Source: Cytophagaceae bacterium ABcell3 (GTDB lineage: Bacteria > Bacteroidota > Bacteroidia > Cytophagales > Cytophagaceae). Taken from it: a DNA stretch of 64,000 nucleotides. Position numbers and translations under genes: made by a program. The stretch lies in NCBI GenBank assembly GCA_030913385.1, contig CP133159.1, positions 1,820,584 to 1,884,583 on the forward strand, written 5' to 3'. How positions within the stretch are numbered: position 1 is the first letter of the stretch; each line of letters begins with the position of its first letter. Positions 31,840 to 43,000 of this stretch are shown piece by piece. The notes beneath the pieces are model-generated. The model was not told where the DNA came from. It searched no databases and saw only the letters and a program-made list of their open reading frames with translations.

Positions 31840-34065
31840 ATGGAAGTTGTAGATAAAAACATAAGTGAGCGTTTTCCTGTAAAGGGTATGTCTTGTGCCT
31901 CATGCGCTGGTAGTGTAGAGTCGATTTTAGGAGCTCAGAAAGGTGTAGTAAGTGCAAAAGTAAACTTTGCGTCTCATACTGTAGGGGTAGAATATAACCC
32001 TGAAGAAGTGTCACCGGGAGAATTGCGCCAGGCTCTACAAAAAGTGGGGTTTGATATGGAAACGGAGGCAGAAGCAGAGCTTATAGAAGAAGAGAAGTTG
32101 CTGGCTTTGCAAAAGTTAAAGCGAAAGACTCTTTTTGCTTTTATATTTTCTTTCCCAGTATTTGTAATTGGTATGTTCTTCCATCATTCTGTTCCTTATG
32201 CAGAATGGATTATGTTTGTTCTGAGCACTCCCGTACTATTTGTTTCAGGTAAAGCATTTTATGTAAATGCAGCTAAGCAAGCAAAATATTTGCGTGCCAA
32301 TATGGATACTTTAGTGGCGTTGAGCACTGGTATAGCTTTTATCTATAGTGCGTTCAATACTATTTTTCCTGACTTTATGCTTTCGCGTGGGTTAGAGCCT
32401 CACGTGTATTTTGAAGCAGCGGCGGTGATAATTGCTTTTATTCTGTTGGGGCGCTACTTGGAAGAGCAGGCAAGGGCCGGTACTTCTGAAGCTATTAAAA
32501 AGCTGATGGGTTTACAGCCAAAAACTGTTCGGGTAATAAGAAACGGTGAAGAATTGACAGTTTCTATAAAAGATGTTATGCCCGGAGATTTGATTGCTGT
32601 AAAGCCAGGTGATAGAATACCTATTGACGGAGTAATAAGTGAAGGTTATTCTGCTGTCAATGAAAGTATGATTACTGGCGAACCTTTACCTGTGGAAAAA
32701 GTCAAGGGTGATCATGTTTTTGCTGGGACTTTAAATCAAAAAGGAAGTTTTGTGTTCAGGGCAGAAAAAGCTGCGCAAGAAACTTTTCTTGCTCAAATTA
32801 TTGAGATGGTAAAAAAAGCGCAGGGGAGCAAGGCGCCTGTACAGAAACTGGTTGATAAAGTAGCGGGAGTATTTGTGCCTATCGTGTTAGCCATCGCTGT
32901 CCTGACTTTTCTTGTATGGCTAGGTGCTGATGTTGAGAACAATATTACTTATGCCATACTTTCTTTGATAACCGTACTTATTATTGCTTGCCCTTGTGCG
33001 CTCGGACTTGCTACTCCTACAGCCATTATGGCGGGTATTGGGAAAGGTGCCGAAAATGGTATTTTAATACGTGATGCAGAAACTTTGCAGTTAGCTAAAA
33101 AAGCAACGGCTGTTGTTTTGGATAAAACAGGTACCATTACGAAAGGGGAGCCTGAAATAAGTGGTTCTATATGGAAAAGCGGGATCGAAGACACTACAGA
33201 ACTAGAAGGTGTACTGCTAAGTGCTGAATTGTCTTCAGGACATCCGCTCGCAGAGGCATTGGCAAAAGGTCTCTCTCATGCAAAACCTGTAGCTATTTCT
33301 GATTTTGAGAATTTACCTGGTGCTGGTATAGGCTTTTATTATGGAGGTAAAAAGTTTTTTGCCGGAAATGAAAAGTTAATGCGATCTCACCACATTCAAG
33401 TGGACCGGGAACTAGAGATTTTTGCTGCAGAAAAGGAAAGTGCCGGGAATTCTTTGGTTTACTTTAGCAATGATGTGGAGGTAATGGCTGTTTTTTCGCT
33501 TGCTGATACATTAAAAGAAGGGGTAAGGGAAGAAGTTGCCCGACTAAAGCTCCGAGGAATGAAGGTGTATATGCTCACAGGTGACAATAAAGGTACGGCT
33601 GATAAAATAGCGGCAGAGGCGGGTATAGATAGCAATAATGTAATTGCTGAAGTGTTGCCAGGGGGAAAAGAACAATTTGTTCAGCAGTTGAAAAGTCAAG
33701 GGGAGACAGTGGTTATGGTTGGCGATGGCATTAATGACAGCCAAGCATTGGCAAGGGCGGATGTGAGCATTGCTATGGGCAAAGGTTCTGATATTGCGAT
33801 GGATGTGGCTGCGATAACTTTGATGTCTTCTGATATATCTTTGTTGAGTAAGAGCTTGAAGCTCTCTTCTCATACCATGGCAACCATTAAACAGAACTTG
33901 TTTTGGGCTTTTATATATAATGTTATCGCCATACCAATTGCTGCGGGGCTTTTTTATCCTTTTACAGGCTATTTATTGAACCCAATGGTCGCGGGTGCTG
34001 CTATGGCTTTTAGTTCCGTTTCCGTAGTCTCTAATAGTTTGAGGTTGAAATATAGGAAAATATGA
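31840..34065 (+). CDS. copA: Copper-exporting P-type ATPase
   Basis: A 741-residue P1B-1 ATPase that exports Cu(I) across the inner membrane. Features in order: one N-terminal HMA domain (GMSCASC, Cys19 and Cys22); two leading membrane helices and the MB helices; the actuator 'MITGEPLPVEK'; the membrane copper site 'ACPCALGLATP' (Cys384 and Cys386); the phosphorylation site 'DKTGTITKG' (Asp428); the ATP-domain 'SSGHPLAEA'; 'MLTGDN'; and 'VGDGINDSQAL'. The final helices keep the P1B-1 residues in 'FWAFIYNVIAIPIAAG' and 'MAFSSVSVVSNSLRL'. It is probably controlled by the HMA-AraC protein just upstream. The leader has a purine-rich AGAGGGGGAAAGG stretch as ribosome binding site. Length and motifs are complete. 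Confidence 0.95.
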   Translation: MEVVDKNISERFPVKGMSCASCAGSVESILGAQKGVVSAKVNFASHTVGVEYNPEEVSPGELRQALQKVGFDMETEAEAELIEEEKLLALQKLKRKTLFAFIFSFPVFVIGMFFHHSVPYAEWIMFVLSTPVLFVSGKAFYVNAAKQAKYLRANMDTLVALSTGIAFIYSAFNTIFPDFMLSRGLEPHVYFEAAAVIIAFILLGRYLEEQARAGTSEAIKKLMGLQPKTVRVIRNGEELTVSIKDVMPGDLIAVKPGDRIPIDGVISEGYSAVNESMITGEPLPVEKVKGDHVFAGTLNQKGSFVFRAEKAAQETFLAQIIEMVKKAQGSKAPVQKLVDKVAGVFVPIVLAIAVLTFLVWLGADVENNITYAILSLITVLIIACPCALGLATPTAIMAGIGKGAENGILIRDAETLQLAKKATAVVLDKTGTITKGEPEISGSIWKSGIEDTTELEGVLLSAELSSGHPLAEALAKGLSHAKPVAISDFENLPGAGIGFYYGGKKFFAGNEKLMRSHHIQVDRELEIFAAEKESAGNSLVYFSNDVEVMAVFSLADTLKEGVREEVARLKLRGMKVYMLTGDNKGTADKIAAEAGIDSNNVIAEVLPGGKEQFVQQLKSQGETVVMVGDGINDSQALARADVSIAMGKGSDIAMDVAAITLMSSDISLLSKSLKLSSHTMATIKQNLFWAFIYNVIAIPIAAGLFYPFTGYLLNPMVAGAAMAFSSVSVVSNSLRLKYRKI

Positions 34066-34091
34066 GTTATTGGTTTCAATAACTCATATTT
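34058..34091. terminator. Bidirectional terminator overlapping copA stop
   Basis: A perfect 15-bp stem (34058-34072 with 34077-34091, 4-nt loop) includes the copA TGA at 34063-34065. A-rich on the left and T-rich on the right, it serves the convergent copA and phosphoribosyltransferase genes. Confidence 0.8.
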
Positions 34092-34096
34092 ATAAC

Positions 34097-34747
34097 TTAG
34101 GCATTGAGCTTTTGAAGTATGTCAAAAACCTCTTCTTCGCTCATATTCCTAAAGTTTTCATAGGCCTGGCCCACTGCATAAAAAAGCTCCGGTTGCTCCA
34201 GTACCTTTACTTCATCTGCAAGTTTGGGAATTACCCCAAGGTCGCCTTTCCCGGCTACCGGTACGGCTACAATGATTTTTTCAGGAGACTGATCTCTGCA
34301 CAACTGGATGACTGGTATTAAAGTCGCTCCGGTGGCAATACCATCGTCTACAATAATTACCGTTCTACCTTTCATGTCTGGTAGAGGCTGGCCATTTCTG
34401 TACTCTTTAATTCTCCGGTCGATCTCTTTTTGCTGTTCTTCAGTAGCTCTGTCAATTATTTCTTTGTTCAGCTGCTTTTTGCCTGCTTCAGATATCCAAG
34501 AATACCCGCCTTCTGTAATTGAACCAAAAGCTAACTCTGGCTGGCCTGGATAAGGTAGCTTCTTGGATATGACCAGTGAAGCCTCTGCTTTTAATCTCTG
34601 TGCTACATAATATGCTATCTCTAACCCACCACGTGGAATGCCTAGTACTAAAGCATTGTTTCCCTCATATTCTTTCAAGAATGTGCCTAGTTGTTGTCCG
34701 GCATCCTTTCTATCTCTAAACCTTTTTTGACCTGTATAAATGGACAT
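34097..34747 (-). CDS. COG1926-type phosphoribosyltransferase
   Basis: A 216-residue type I phosphoribosyltransferase-fold protein. The PRPP-binding signature is 'VIIVDDGIATGATLIPVI', with the upstream 'LVLGIPRGGLEIAYYVAQRL' and 'VISKKLPYPGQPELAFGSI' typical of the COG1926 'predicted phosphoribosyltransferase' family. Substrates of this family are not settled. In some bacteria this domain is fused to an erythromycin-esterase-like domain, and here such a protein is encoded 4 kb away with Hsp20 and CopA between them, which suggests a shared stress role. It has its own promoter region on the minus strand. Confidence 0.85.
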   Translation of the reverse strand: MSIYTGQKRFRDRKDAGQQLGTFLKEYEGNNALVLGIPRGGLEIAYYVAQRLKAEASLVISKKLPYPGQPELAFGSITEGGYSWISEAGKKQLNKEIIDRATEEQQKEIDRRIKEYRNGQPLPDMKGRTVIIVDDGIATGATLIPVIQLCRDQSPEKIIVAVPVAGKGDLGVIPKLADEVKVLEQPELFYAVGQAYENFRNMSEEEVFDILQKLNA

Positions 34748-34933
34748 AAGTTGTTTTTTAAAGATAACCCAAATTGCGGATCAGGGTTTGGCTAAGTGCA
34801 AAAGAGCAAAGGTGTGCAGGTTTTTGGTGGATTGGTTCTATGGTTAAAACCAAATAAGAGCGAAGCGTCTGATTTGAAGTTGTTTTGTCACGCAATAGAA
34901 GGTTCTAATGCATATTTTATTTCAGGTTAAATA

Positions 34934-35046
34934 GGGCCTGCTGAAAAAGTCACAAGTGTGCAAGATACGCATGGCCTTACATGAAGACGTATTGGAATAC
35001 TTCGAATGTAAGGCCATAAAGTAGATTGTGCGCTTGTGGCTAGCCC
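34934..35046. repeat. 113-bp fold-back element
   Basis: A nested palindrome: outer GGGC/GCCC (34934-34937 with 35043-35046), CACAAG/CTTGTG (34951-34956 with 35033-35038) and a perfect 12-bp core stem (34971-34982 with 35006-35017) holding an inner GTATT/AATAC hairpin. It occupies the middle of a 535-bp gene-free gap. It could be a miniature transposable element or a structured RNA. No coding frame is seen. Confidence 0.55.
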
Positions 35047-35190
35047 AAAAAAGTATTGGATTAAAAGTTTCTCAATTTATTGTGCACGGAAAAATAAGAA
35101 ATAACCGAAAAAACCTTGCACCTATACCTCCTATTTTTCATACAAATATATACAGATCAATATTTTGGGCGTTTTTCAGCGCGCCCTAAA

Positions 35191-35228
35191 TAAAAAAGAA
35201 GCTAAACCTAGGGTGGTATAGCTTCTTT
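35191..35228 (-). terminator. Intrinsic terminator of the basic secreted protein gene
   Basis: Stem 35195-35204 with 35219-35228 (perfect, 14-nt loop), followed on the minus strand by a T-run. It lies 55 bp after the stop of the minus-strand gene at 35283. Confidence 0.8.
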
Positions 35229-35282
35229 CTGTGTTGGCCTTTTACATATATCATGCTCTCAAAAAACACGATAGATATATGC

Positions 35283-35570
35283 TTATCTTGTGTTTTTCTT
35301 GATTTTATTCTCTTTTTTGTCAAGTGTTCTTTTTTGCTTGTTCAGCTTTTCTTGCTTTTTCTGAAGCTTTGCTTGGCTGCGGTTTGTTTTGGCCAGTTGC
35401 TTATGTTTTTTTGCATTTTTCTTTAATTGCTTAGAAGGCTTGCCTCCCAAAGTAGCTTCTATTGAAGTAGAGGTTGTTTCAAAGGAGTTATTTGTTGCTG
35501 CTTCTGATGTACCTGCAGAAAACATGAACATAAAAGCGGAAGCTACTAGTGCACTTTTGAAAATTTTCAT
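35283..35570 (-). CDS. Small secreted basic protein
   Basis: A 95-residue protein with a clear signal peptide ('MKIFKSALVASAFMFMFSAG', cleavage near 'SEA/ATNN'). The mature part has a short Ser/Thr-rich region and then a highly basic helix ('KQLKKNAKKHKQLAKTNRSQ' to the end), with about 40% Lys/Arg and a heptad-like pattern. I do not recognise a family. The charge suggests binding to nucleic acid, polyanionic polysaccharide or the cell envelope. It lies 103 bp downstream of porP on the same strand and has its own terminator. Confidence 0.65.
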   Translation of the reverse strand: MKIFKSALVASAFMFMFSAGTSEAATNNSFETTSTSIEATLGGKPSKQLKKNAKKHKQLAKTNRSQAKLQKKQEKLNKQKRTLDKKENKIKKNTR

Positions 35571-35673
35571 AAGATTTTAATTTGGATTTAATTGCTGATT
35601 TCAACTAGGAAACAGAAAAAATAATTCCCAAACTTCACAAAAAAAATAGAGTTTGTCTGTAATGTTTTGGTTA

Positions 35674-36660
35674 TTAAAAAGATGGGCAGGGTAATCTTTT
35701 CATTGGCTTTTTCCTATTTTTTCTTTTATGAAGATATGTGATGTTAAGCTCATGAGCTCCTGCTGCTCTTGCCCTAGATAGTCTGGAAACTACAAAATCA
35801 TAGCTATAGGAGATGCTGATGTTGTCAAATTTATATCCAAACAATACTACCATTGATTCATTATTGTGAAGGTCTGGCAGGTACTGTTTAACAGGTATCC
35901 CTCTGTACCAAACTCCTGCAATTACTTGATCATATAGTGCATAAACCCCAAGGTCTACTTGGTCAGATTTGCCTTGAAATTTATAATGTACTGTTGGGGT
36001 GATGGAGAATGGACGGGTTTTATATACAGAACTATTATATTTTGAGTGATTAAGTAGGAACTTATAACCTGCCACAAATGCATGTTTTACAGGCAATCGA
36101 CTAACCCCGTCAAGAAAAGACTGGTTAGGACGGTTCATGTGTAATGCTGAATACCCAAACCAGAAATTGTCATTATATAACATCACCCCTGACCCTATAT
36201 CGACAAATTGGTTTCGCCCGTTAGGTAGCATGTCCTGGCTTACTGAACCTGGGGACAGTCCATCGTTTGTAAACTGGTCAGGAAAGGTCATGCGGGAATA
36301 ATTCAAAGTTCTGGAGACATATCCTCCCTGCAAGCCTGTACGTATGGTTAGTAGATCATTCACAGGAATTTCATAGGCATACTGTACATGTATGTCTGTA
36401 GAGCTTATGTTGTTCTGCCCTTGAAAGTCTTGCATGGCATAAATGCCAACGCCACTTCGGTACTCTTGGAACCAGAAGTCTGTAGAAGCCAAAGACGTAA
36501 TATATCTTGCGTCCAATGCGGGCCATTGCACTCTTTGGTGAAATATGCCCCTGCTCATATGGGCACTACCGGCAAAAGCAGGGTTCAAATGTGTCGGTAC
36601 TGCATAGAACTGGCTGAATTGTACATCTTGACTAAAAGAGCTAAAGACTGTTAGTGCCAA
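35674..36660 (-). CDS. PorP/SprF family T9SS-associated outer-membrane protein (signal peptide out of frame)
   Basis: A 328-residue outer-membrane beta-barrel of the PorP/SprF family: 'QDVQFSQFYAVPTHLNPAFA' at the N-terminus, 'VGIYAMQDFQGQNNISSTDI' and the C-terminal 'FGYKFDNISISYSYDFVVSR'. By family knowledge, SprF-type proteins help the T9SS deliver or anchor cargo with type B tails, often from an adjacent gene. The in-frame start would be a TTG at 36660, giving a signal peptide that is too short. One base out of frame, an ATG at 36686 encodes 'MNRLFIFLF', which joined to 'LALTVFSSFSQ' makes a perfect signal peptide. A single missing T near 36661-36664 is therefore likely. The gene is divergent from the giant adhesin operon. 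Confidence 0.85.
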   Translation of the reverse strand: MALTVFSSFSQDVQFSQFYAVPTHLNPAFAGSAHMSRGIFHQRVQWPALDARYITSLASTDFWFQEYRSGVGIYAMQDFQGQNNISSTDIHVQYAYEIPVNDLLTIRTGLQGGYVSRTLNYSRMTFPDQFTNDGLSPGSVSQDMLPNGRNQFVDIGSGVMLYNDNFWFGYSALHMNRPNQSFLDGVSRLPVKHAFVAGYKFLLNHSKYNSSVYKTRPFSITPTVHYKFQGKSDQVDLGVYALYDQVIAGVWYRGIPVKQYLPDLHNNESMVVLFGYKFDNISISYSYDFVVSRLSRARAAGAHELNITYLHKRKNRKKPMKRLPCPSF

Positions 36661-36686
36661 AATAAAAATATAAAGAGTCTATTCAT

Positions 36687-37024
36687 GAGTCTTTTACAGT
36701 CAGGTCTGTCAGTGTACGGAATTTTACTTATAAAGGTTTGACTGTATTCTGGGCGTTGTTCTTCTATCAGAAAAAAAATAATAGCAGCTTTACTTATGTG
36801 CAATAAATGATAGATAAATGCTTGGTTTGTTTTGTGAAATAAAATCTTTGTATGTTGATAAACAGTTTATTAATCTTTTCTTCTCTCAAGTGAAATAAGT
36901 GCTTTTTGTGTGGTTATGGTGTACTATTTTCTTTAATAAGTACAAGGACGCCCCTCAACCTTTACAAGGAATTTGCCGTACATCGTACAATAGTTAAAAC
37001 CGGATTTATTCATTTTTATACTAA
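36687..37024. other. Divergent control region of porP and the giant adhesin
   Basis: A 338-bp AT-rich region. TTG at 36822-36824, an 18-base spacer and AATCTTTG at 36843-36850 (one mismatch to TAnnTTTG) form a candidate promoter for the adhesin operon, leaving a 5' leader of about 165 bases. No gene or hairpin terminator is seen. Confidence 0.4.
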
Positions 37025-40000
37025 ATGCATTTCATCAGAAATATCGTTTTAGGTTGTCTGCTGCTAATCATACTGGCAGGGTCAAACTCTGTCTTATTGG
37101 CACAGTCTAGCTGTAATGGAAGTACACCTTCTTTTACAGTGGATCTTTCCAATGATCCGGATGGAGACTGGGAAAGCCCTAATGTGAGCCGGAACGGTAG
37201 GTGTTGTGGGGGTAGTAATAACTGTCTTGAGTTCATTGTGACGCTTCATGAGGATGCGGAAAGACTACGGTTTGATATTGCTTCTGGCGCTGAACCTACT
37301 GGGTCAATGTTTTATCAGGTAGATTGCGGGCCTCCGGTAGAAGTTGGAGAGGCACTATGTGTTAGTGGTGAAGGACCGCATTATATCACTTTTTGTAAAC
37401 CTGGAAATAATGCTAACTCTTATTCTGTGAGCTCTATTGCTAAACCTACCGTTTCTCCGCCTGCTTATGTGAGTGATGGATGTGTCGGTCAACTGGTAGT
37501 GGAGGGTTATGAAGGAAATACTGTTCAATGGACTTCGGTGTCTCCTGGAGCAAGGGGAGAATATGATCATTACCTAAGCTGTACCAGCAATTGTACTTCT
37601 CCTACTGTTACTGCCGAAGAAAATTATCCTGACTCTGTGGTTTATGAGGTTAAAGGGGTGCCTGCAGGAGGATGTGCTGGAGATGAGGTTGTTCAGTATG
37701 CTACAGCTTATTTTGTTTCAGAGAAAGAAGCATATATTAACCCCGCAAACCCTGTAATTTGTTTTGGAGGAAGCGATGCTACTTTGACTGCCGAAATTCA
37801 AGGGGGACTTGCGCCTTATCAATATTCTTGGGATCATGGTCCTAATACACAAAGTGTTGATGTAGGGGAAGGTACCTACACGGTAACAGTTACAGACCAA
37901 ACCAACTGTCCTCCGGTATCGGCTACCGTTACTGTTCATGCCAATCCTTCGCCTATAGAGATAGAGGCAGGGCCAGATGTGACTAGTTGTGAAAACAATC
38001 CTAGTGTAGAATTGAGCAGTACCGTGGAAATTGCCACTGGGGTAGTGTGGAGTGGCGGAAATGGTACTTATGACCCTTCGGAGTATGAATTAAACCCAGT
38101 CTACACACCTACGGCTGCCGAAATTGAGGCCGGTACTGTACAGCATGTGGTGAGCACCGTTGGTAATGAACCTTGTCCAATTGAAAGGGATACGTTAATT
38201 CAAACCATTGCACCAGCTCCTGAAGTGATGGCGGGAGGCCCTTATGTTTCGTGCGAAAACAACCCTGTAGCTAGCTTGGCAGGGACTTCCGAAAATACGG
38301 AGTCTGTTGAATGGGTGGGGGGCAACGGTACTTTTTTTCCTAACCGTAACACAATCAATGCTACCTATACCGCCAGTGAAGATGAAGTAACGGCTGGGTC
38401 TGTAACACTTACGCTGAGAGGGCATGGTCATGAATCTTGTACGCCTGTAGAAAGTACGGCTACCATAAGTTTCGAAGAAGCGCCAACTGTTGACGCAGGG
38501 GAAGACGTGACGGTGTGTGCCAATAACAGCACCGTTGAGTTAACAGGCGAGGTGACTGTTGCTTCAGGTGGGGTTTGGTCTGGCGGAGATGGTACATTCT
38601 CTGACGCAAATAGTTTGACTACTTCTTATACACCTTCTGCGGATGAAATCGAGCAGGGTACTGTAGTTTTGACTTTGACGACTACAGGCAATGGTTTATG
38701 TAACCCTGTTTCTGATGAGGTGGAAATCACTATTACGCCTGCACCTACTGTACATGCCGGATCTGATAGGTCTGTGTGTGCCAATAATGCAGAAGTGACG
38801 TTAAACGGTCAGTCTTCTATGCCTGATTATGTGACCTGGAGCGGTGGCGATGGTGGAACTTTTTCTCCTAGCGAAAATGCACTGAATGCGGTGTATATGC
38901 CTTCTTCAACGGATATTGAGAATGGGAGTGTTACCTTAAGGTTGACTGCTGACTATGGTGACTGTGCGCCGGTGTATGATGAAATGGTCATCACCTATAC
39001 AGATGCACCAATAGTGGACGCTGGAAATGATCAGACTGTATGTGCCAATAACTCAACGGTAAGTTTATCAGGAACCGTATCTGGGGCTACAGGAGGAGCA
39101 TGGTCTGGTGGTACAGGTGCTTTTGCAAGTACATCTTCTTTAAATACTACTTATACACCATCTTCTGCTGATATTGAAAATGGAAGTGTAAGTCTTGTCT
39201 TGTCTTCTACTGGCAATGGGAACTGTCTTCCTGAAAGGGATACGGTAGTAATAACTATTTTACCAGCACCTGTCGTTGAGTTTACCGCACCCGCTGAAGT
39301 CTGCGCCAACAATGCTGAGATAGCCTTGGATGGAAGTATTGAAAATGCTGGTGGAGGTGAATGGGTTGGAGGAAATGGGACATTTAGTCCAGATAGATCT
39401 GATTTGACAGCTAGCTATACCCCTTCCGATGGAGAAATATCTGCCGGAACGGTAGCTTTAACTTTAAGGTCTGTCGACAATGGGTTATGTAACCCTGTAG
39501 AAGAATCTTATAGTATAGCTATTAATCCAGCGCCAATAATAGATGCAGGTTCTTCAAGAACGGTTTGTGCCAATAATGCAGATGTTGTTTTGAGTGGTGC
39601 TGTCTCAGGGGCAACTGGTGGTGCCTGGACCGGTGGCGATGGAACTTTCAGTCCTGATAGAAACACATTAAATGCCACTTATTCACCTTCTGAGGAAGAA
39701 AAAAATGACCTTTCTACTGTTCAACTTACGTTGACTTCAACAGGGAACGGCGGATGTAACCCTGTGAGTGACAATATGAGCATTACCATTACGCCTGCTC
39801 CTGTAGTAGATGCCGGCGATGATCGCTCTGTTTGTGCGAACAACCCTTCTTTAGAACTTAATGGTACAGTTGCGGGAGCATCTGGAGGAGAATGGGTTGG
39901 AGGGGCTGGAACTTTTAACCCTGGCAGAACAAGTTTGTCTGCTTCTTATACCCCTTCAGAAGATGAAATTGAGAACGGAACGGTAAGCTTGACGCTACGG

Positions 40001-43000
40001 TCTACTGGCAATGGAAACTGTTTGCCTGTGGAAGACATTATGAATATCACCATTACACCTGCCCCAACGGCTGACGCTGGTACCGGCGTAACGGTTTGTG
40101 CCAATAATTCAGATATTAGCTTAAATGGAGCGGTAACAATAGCTGCTGGTGGCGAGTGGATTGGAGGCAACGGCTCTTTTAGTCCCGATCGCCAAGCATT
40201 AGATGCTACTTATACACCATCTTCTGGTGAAATTTCTTCAGGATCTGTTGAGCTTACGCTTCGAACTACAGGCAATGATAATTGTGCCGCAGTTACTTCG
40301 GTTGTTACTCATACAATCACCCCTGCCCCTACCGTAGATGCAGGAACGGATCAAATGGTTTGTGCTAATAATGCAGAGGTAACATTAAATGGTGCGGTAA
40401 CACTTGCTGATGGAGCTAGCTGGTCTGGCGGTAATGGGACTTTCAGCCCTAACGCAGAAGCGTTGGATGCTACTTATACACCTTCTGAAGATGAAATAGA
40501 TGCCGGAGAAGTAACCTTAAGGTTGACTTCAAATGACTATGGTACCTGCCAGCCTGTTTATGATGAAATGACCATTGCTATATCTCCAGCACCTACTGCT
40601 GATGTTGGGGTTCTTAATAAACAGGTTGTAGTATGTTCCAACAACCCAAATGTGGACTTGAATGGCTCCGTAACTGTAGCTGGTGGAGGCGAATGGGTTG
40701 GAGGTATGGGATCTTTTATTCCCAATAATACGACCCTAAATGCCACCTATGTTCCGTCGGCTGCAGAAACTGCTATGCCTTTGATGGCGCTTATCTTACA
40801 AACTACTGATAATGGCAACTGTTTGCCTGCACGTGATACCTTAAGGATTTACTTTTTGCCACCTCCAGTGCCTAATGCCGGGCCGGATCAGGAGATATGT
40901 GTGAATAATCCTCAGGTACAACTTGCTGGAACGGTGGCTGGCGCTTCTCAAACAAGGACTTGGTCTGGCGGTAATGGATCCTTCACGCCTAATGCCAATA
41001 CTTTAAATGCCGTGTATAACCCAACCGATCAGGAGCTGGAAAATGGATATGTCAATTTAAGGTTGACTGCTTCTCGTACGGGTTGTAATCCTGTTTCCGA
41101 TGAGGTCAGGATTAATTTTACCCCTGCTCCTGTTGTAGATGCAGGACCAGATATGTCTGTGTGCTCCAATAACCCAGATGTGCAGTTGGCAGGGGAGGTA
41201 GAAAATGCAGGTGGTGGTATATGGTCTGGCGGAAATGGGTCTTTTTCTCCAAGCCCTAATGCACTAGGTGCGGTTTATTCGCCTACACCAGAGGAAATAG
41301 AGTCTGGAAGCATCACATTGACACTTACTTCTGATGACAATGGTAACTGTTTGCCTGTCTCAGACCAAATGGAGGTAAACTTTACCCCCGCTCCAACTGT
41401 CGACGCAGGAGATCCTCAGTCGGTATGTTATAATAATGCTAGCGTATCTTTAGATGGATCTGTTACCATTGCTACTGGCGGTCAATGGATAGGAGGGGAG
41501 GGTACGTTCTCACCAAATGCGAATGCCCTCAATGCAACTTATATACCTTCCGAGTCTGAACGTGAGAACGGTTCTGTACAGCTTGTTTTAAGAACAACAG
41601 GAAACGGAGGCTGCCTTCCTGTTGAAAGTACTTTAGATATTGCTATCACCCCAGCCCCTATCGCTGATGCAGGGCCGGATCTTGAATCTTGTATGAACAA
41701 CCCTGCTGTACAACTTTCAGGTACTGTTTCAGTAGCACAGGGTGGTATGTGGATTGGCGGAAGTGGTTCTTTTAGCCCTAGTAGAACTTCTTTAAACCCG
41801 ACTTATACGCCTACCTCTTCAGAAATGGAGGAAGGCGAAATTACCTTAAATCTTGTCACTACTGGAAATGCAAACTGTAATCAGGTTTCTGATATTGTAA
41901 GAATTAATGTTGTGCCGACGCCTGTTGTTGATGCAGGAAGTAATCAGACGTTATGTGGAACAGTAAATGAAATTCAACTTAATGGGGAGGTGTCGTATGC
42001 CGATGGCGGTACTTGGTCTACTTCTGGAAGTGGTAGCTTTGCTCCTAATGCTTCAGCTTTAGACGCACAGTATATTCCTTCGGATGCAGACCGTGCACCA
42101 GGCAACACTGTTACGCTTTCTTTAACTTCTAGTGGTAATGGATCTTGTTTGCCAGTTACTGATCAATTAAACATCACCTTTACTGAAATCCCAACGGTGG
42201 ATGCCGGATCAGATAAAACAGTTTGTACCAATGACTTCCCTGTAAGGCTTGAAGGGTCTGGTTCGCCTGCTAGATGGTCTGGCGGAAATGGTACTTTTGC
42301 TCCAAATAGGGAGACGCATAATGCTACTTATACCCCATCAGAAGCTGAAATTGAGGCAGGTTCTGTAACGTTGACACTGACTACTATAGAAAATGGCCCT
42401 TGTGCGCCTGTGTCTTCGACTGTTACTATTTCCTTGCCACCTGGCCCAATTGTAAATGCTGGCCAAGACCAGATTGTTTGTGGAGACATCTCAAGCGTGT
42501 CATTGGATGCTTCTGTAGAAAATGCATCTGGTGGCACATGGACAACGACAGGTACTGGCTCTTTTGACCCAGGTGCCAATACAGTTAATGCATCTTATGT
42601 GCCATCGGCAGCGGACAAGGATAACGGCCATGTTACTTTAAGGCTTACCTCTACTGGTAATGGAGCATGTTCTCCAACATCTGATACCATGGAACTAACT
42701 ATTACGCCGCCTCCGACTGCTAATGCTGGGCCTAATATGACCAGATGTGCCGATATCAGTGGGTTTGTTCTGAATGGACAGGTTACTGTCGCTACAGGTG
42801 GTTTGTGGACTATCACTGGCTCTGGATCTTTTGACCCTGACCCATCAGTTTTGAATGCTACTTATGTACCTTCTCAGGAAGATATTGACCAAGGGTTTGT
42901 TGATTTTACTTTAACCACCACTGGGAACGGAACCTGTAATCCGGTCACCGATAACATGCGTCTGACTTTAACGCCTGCTCCGACATCCGATGCAGGAGAA

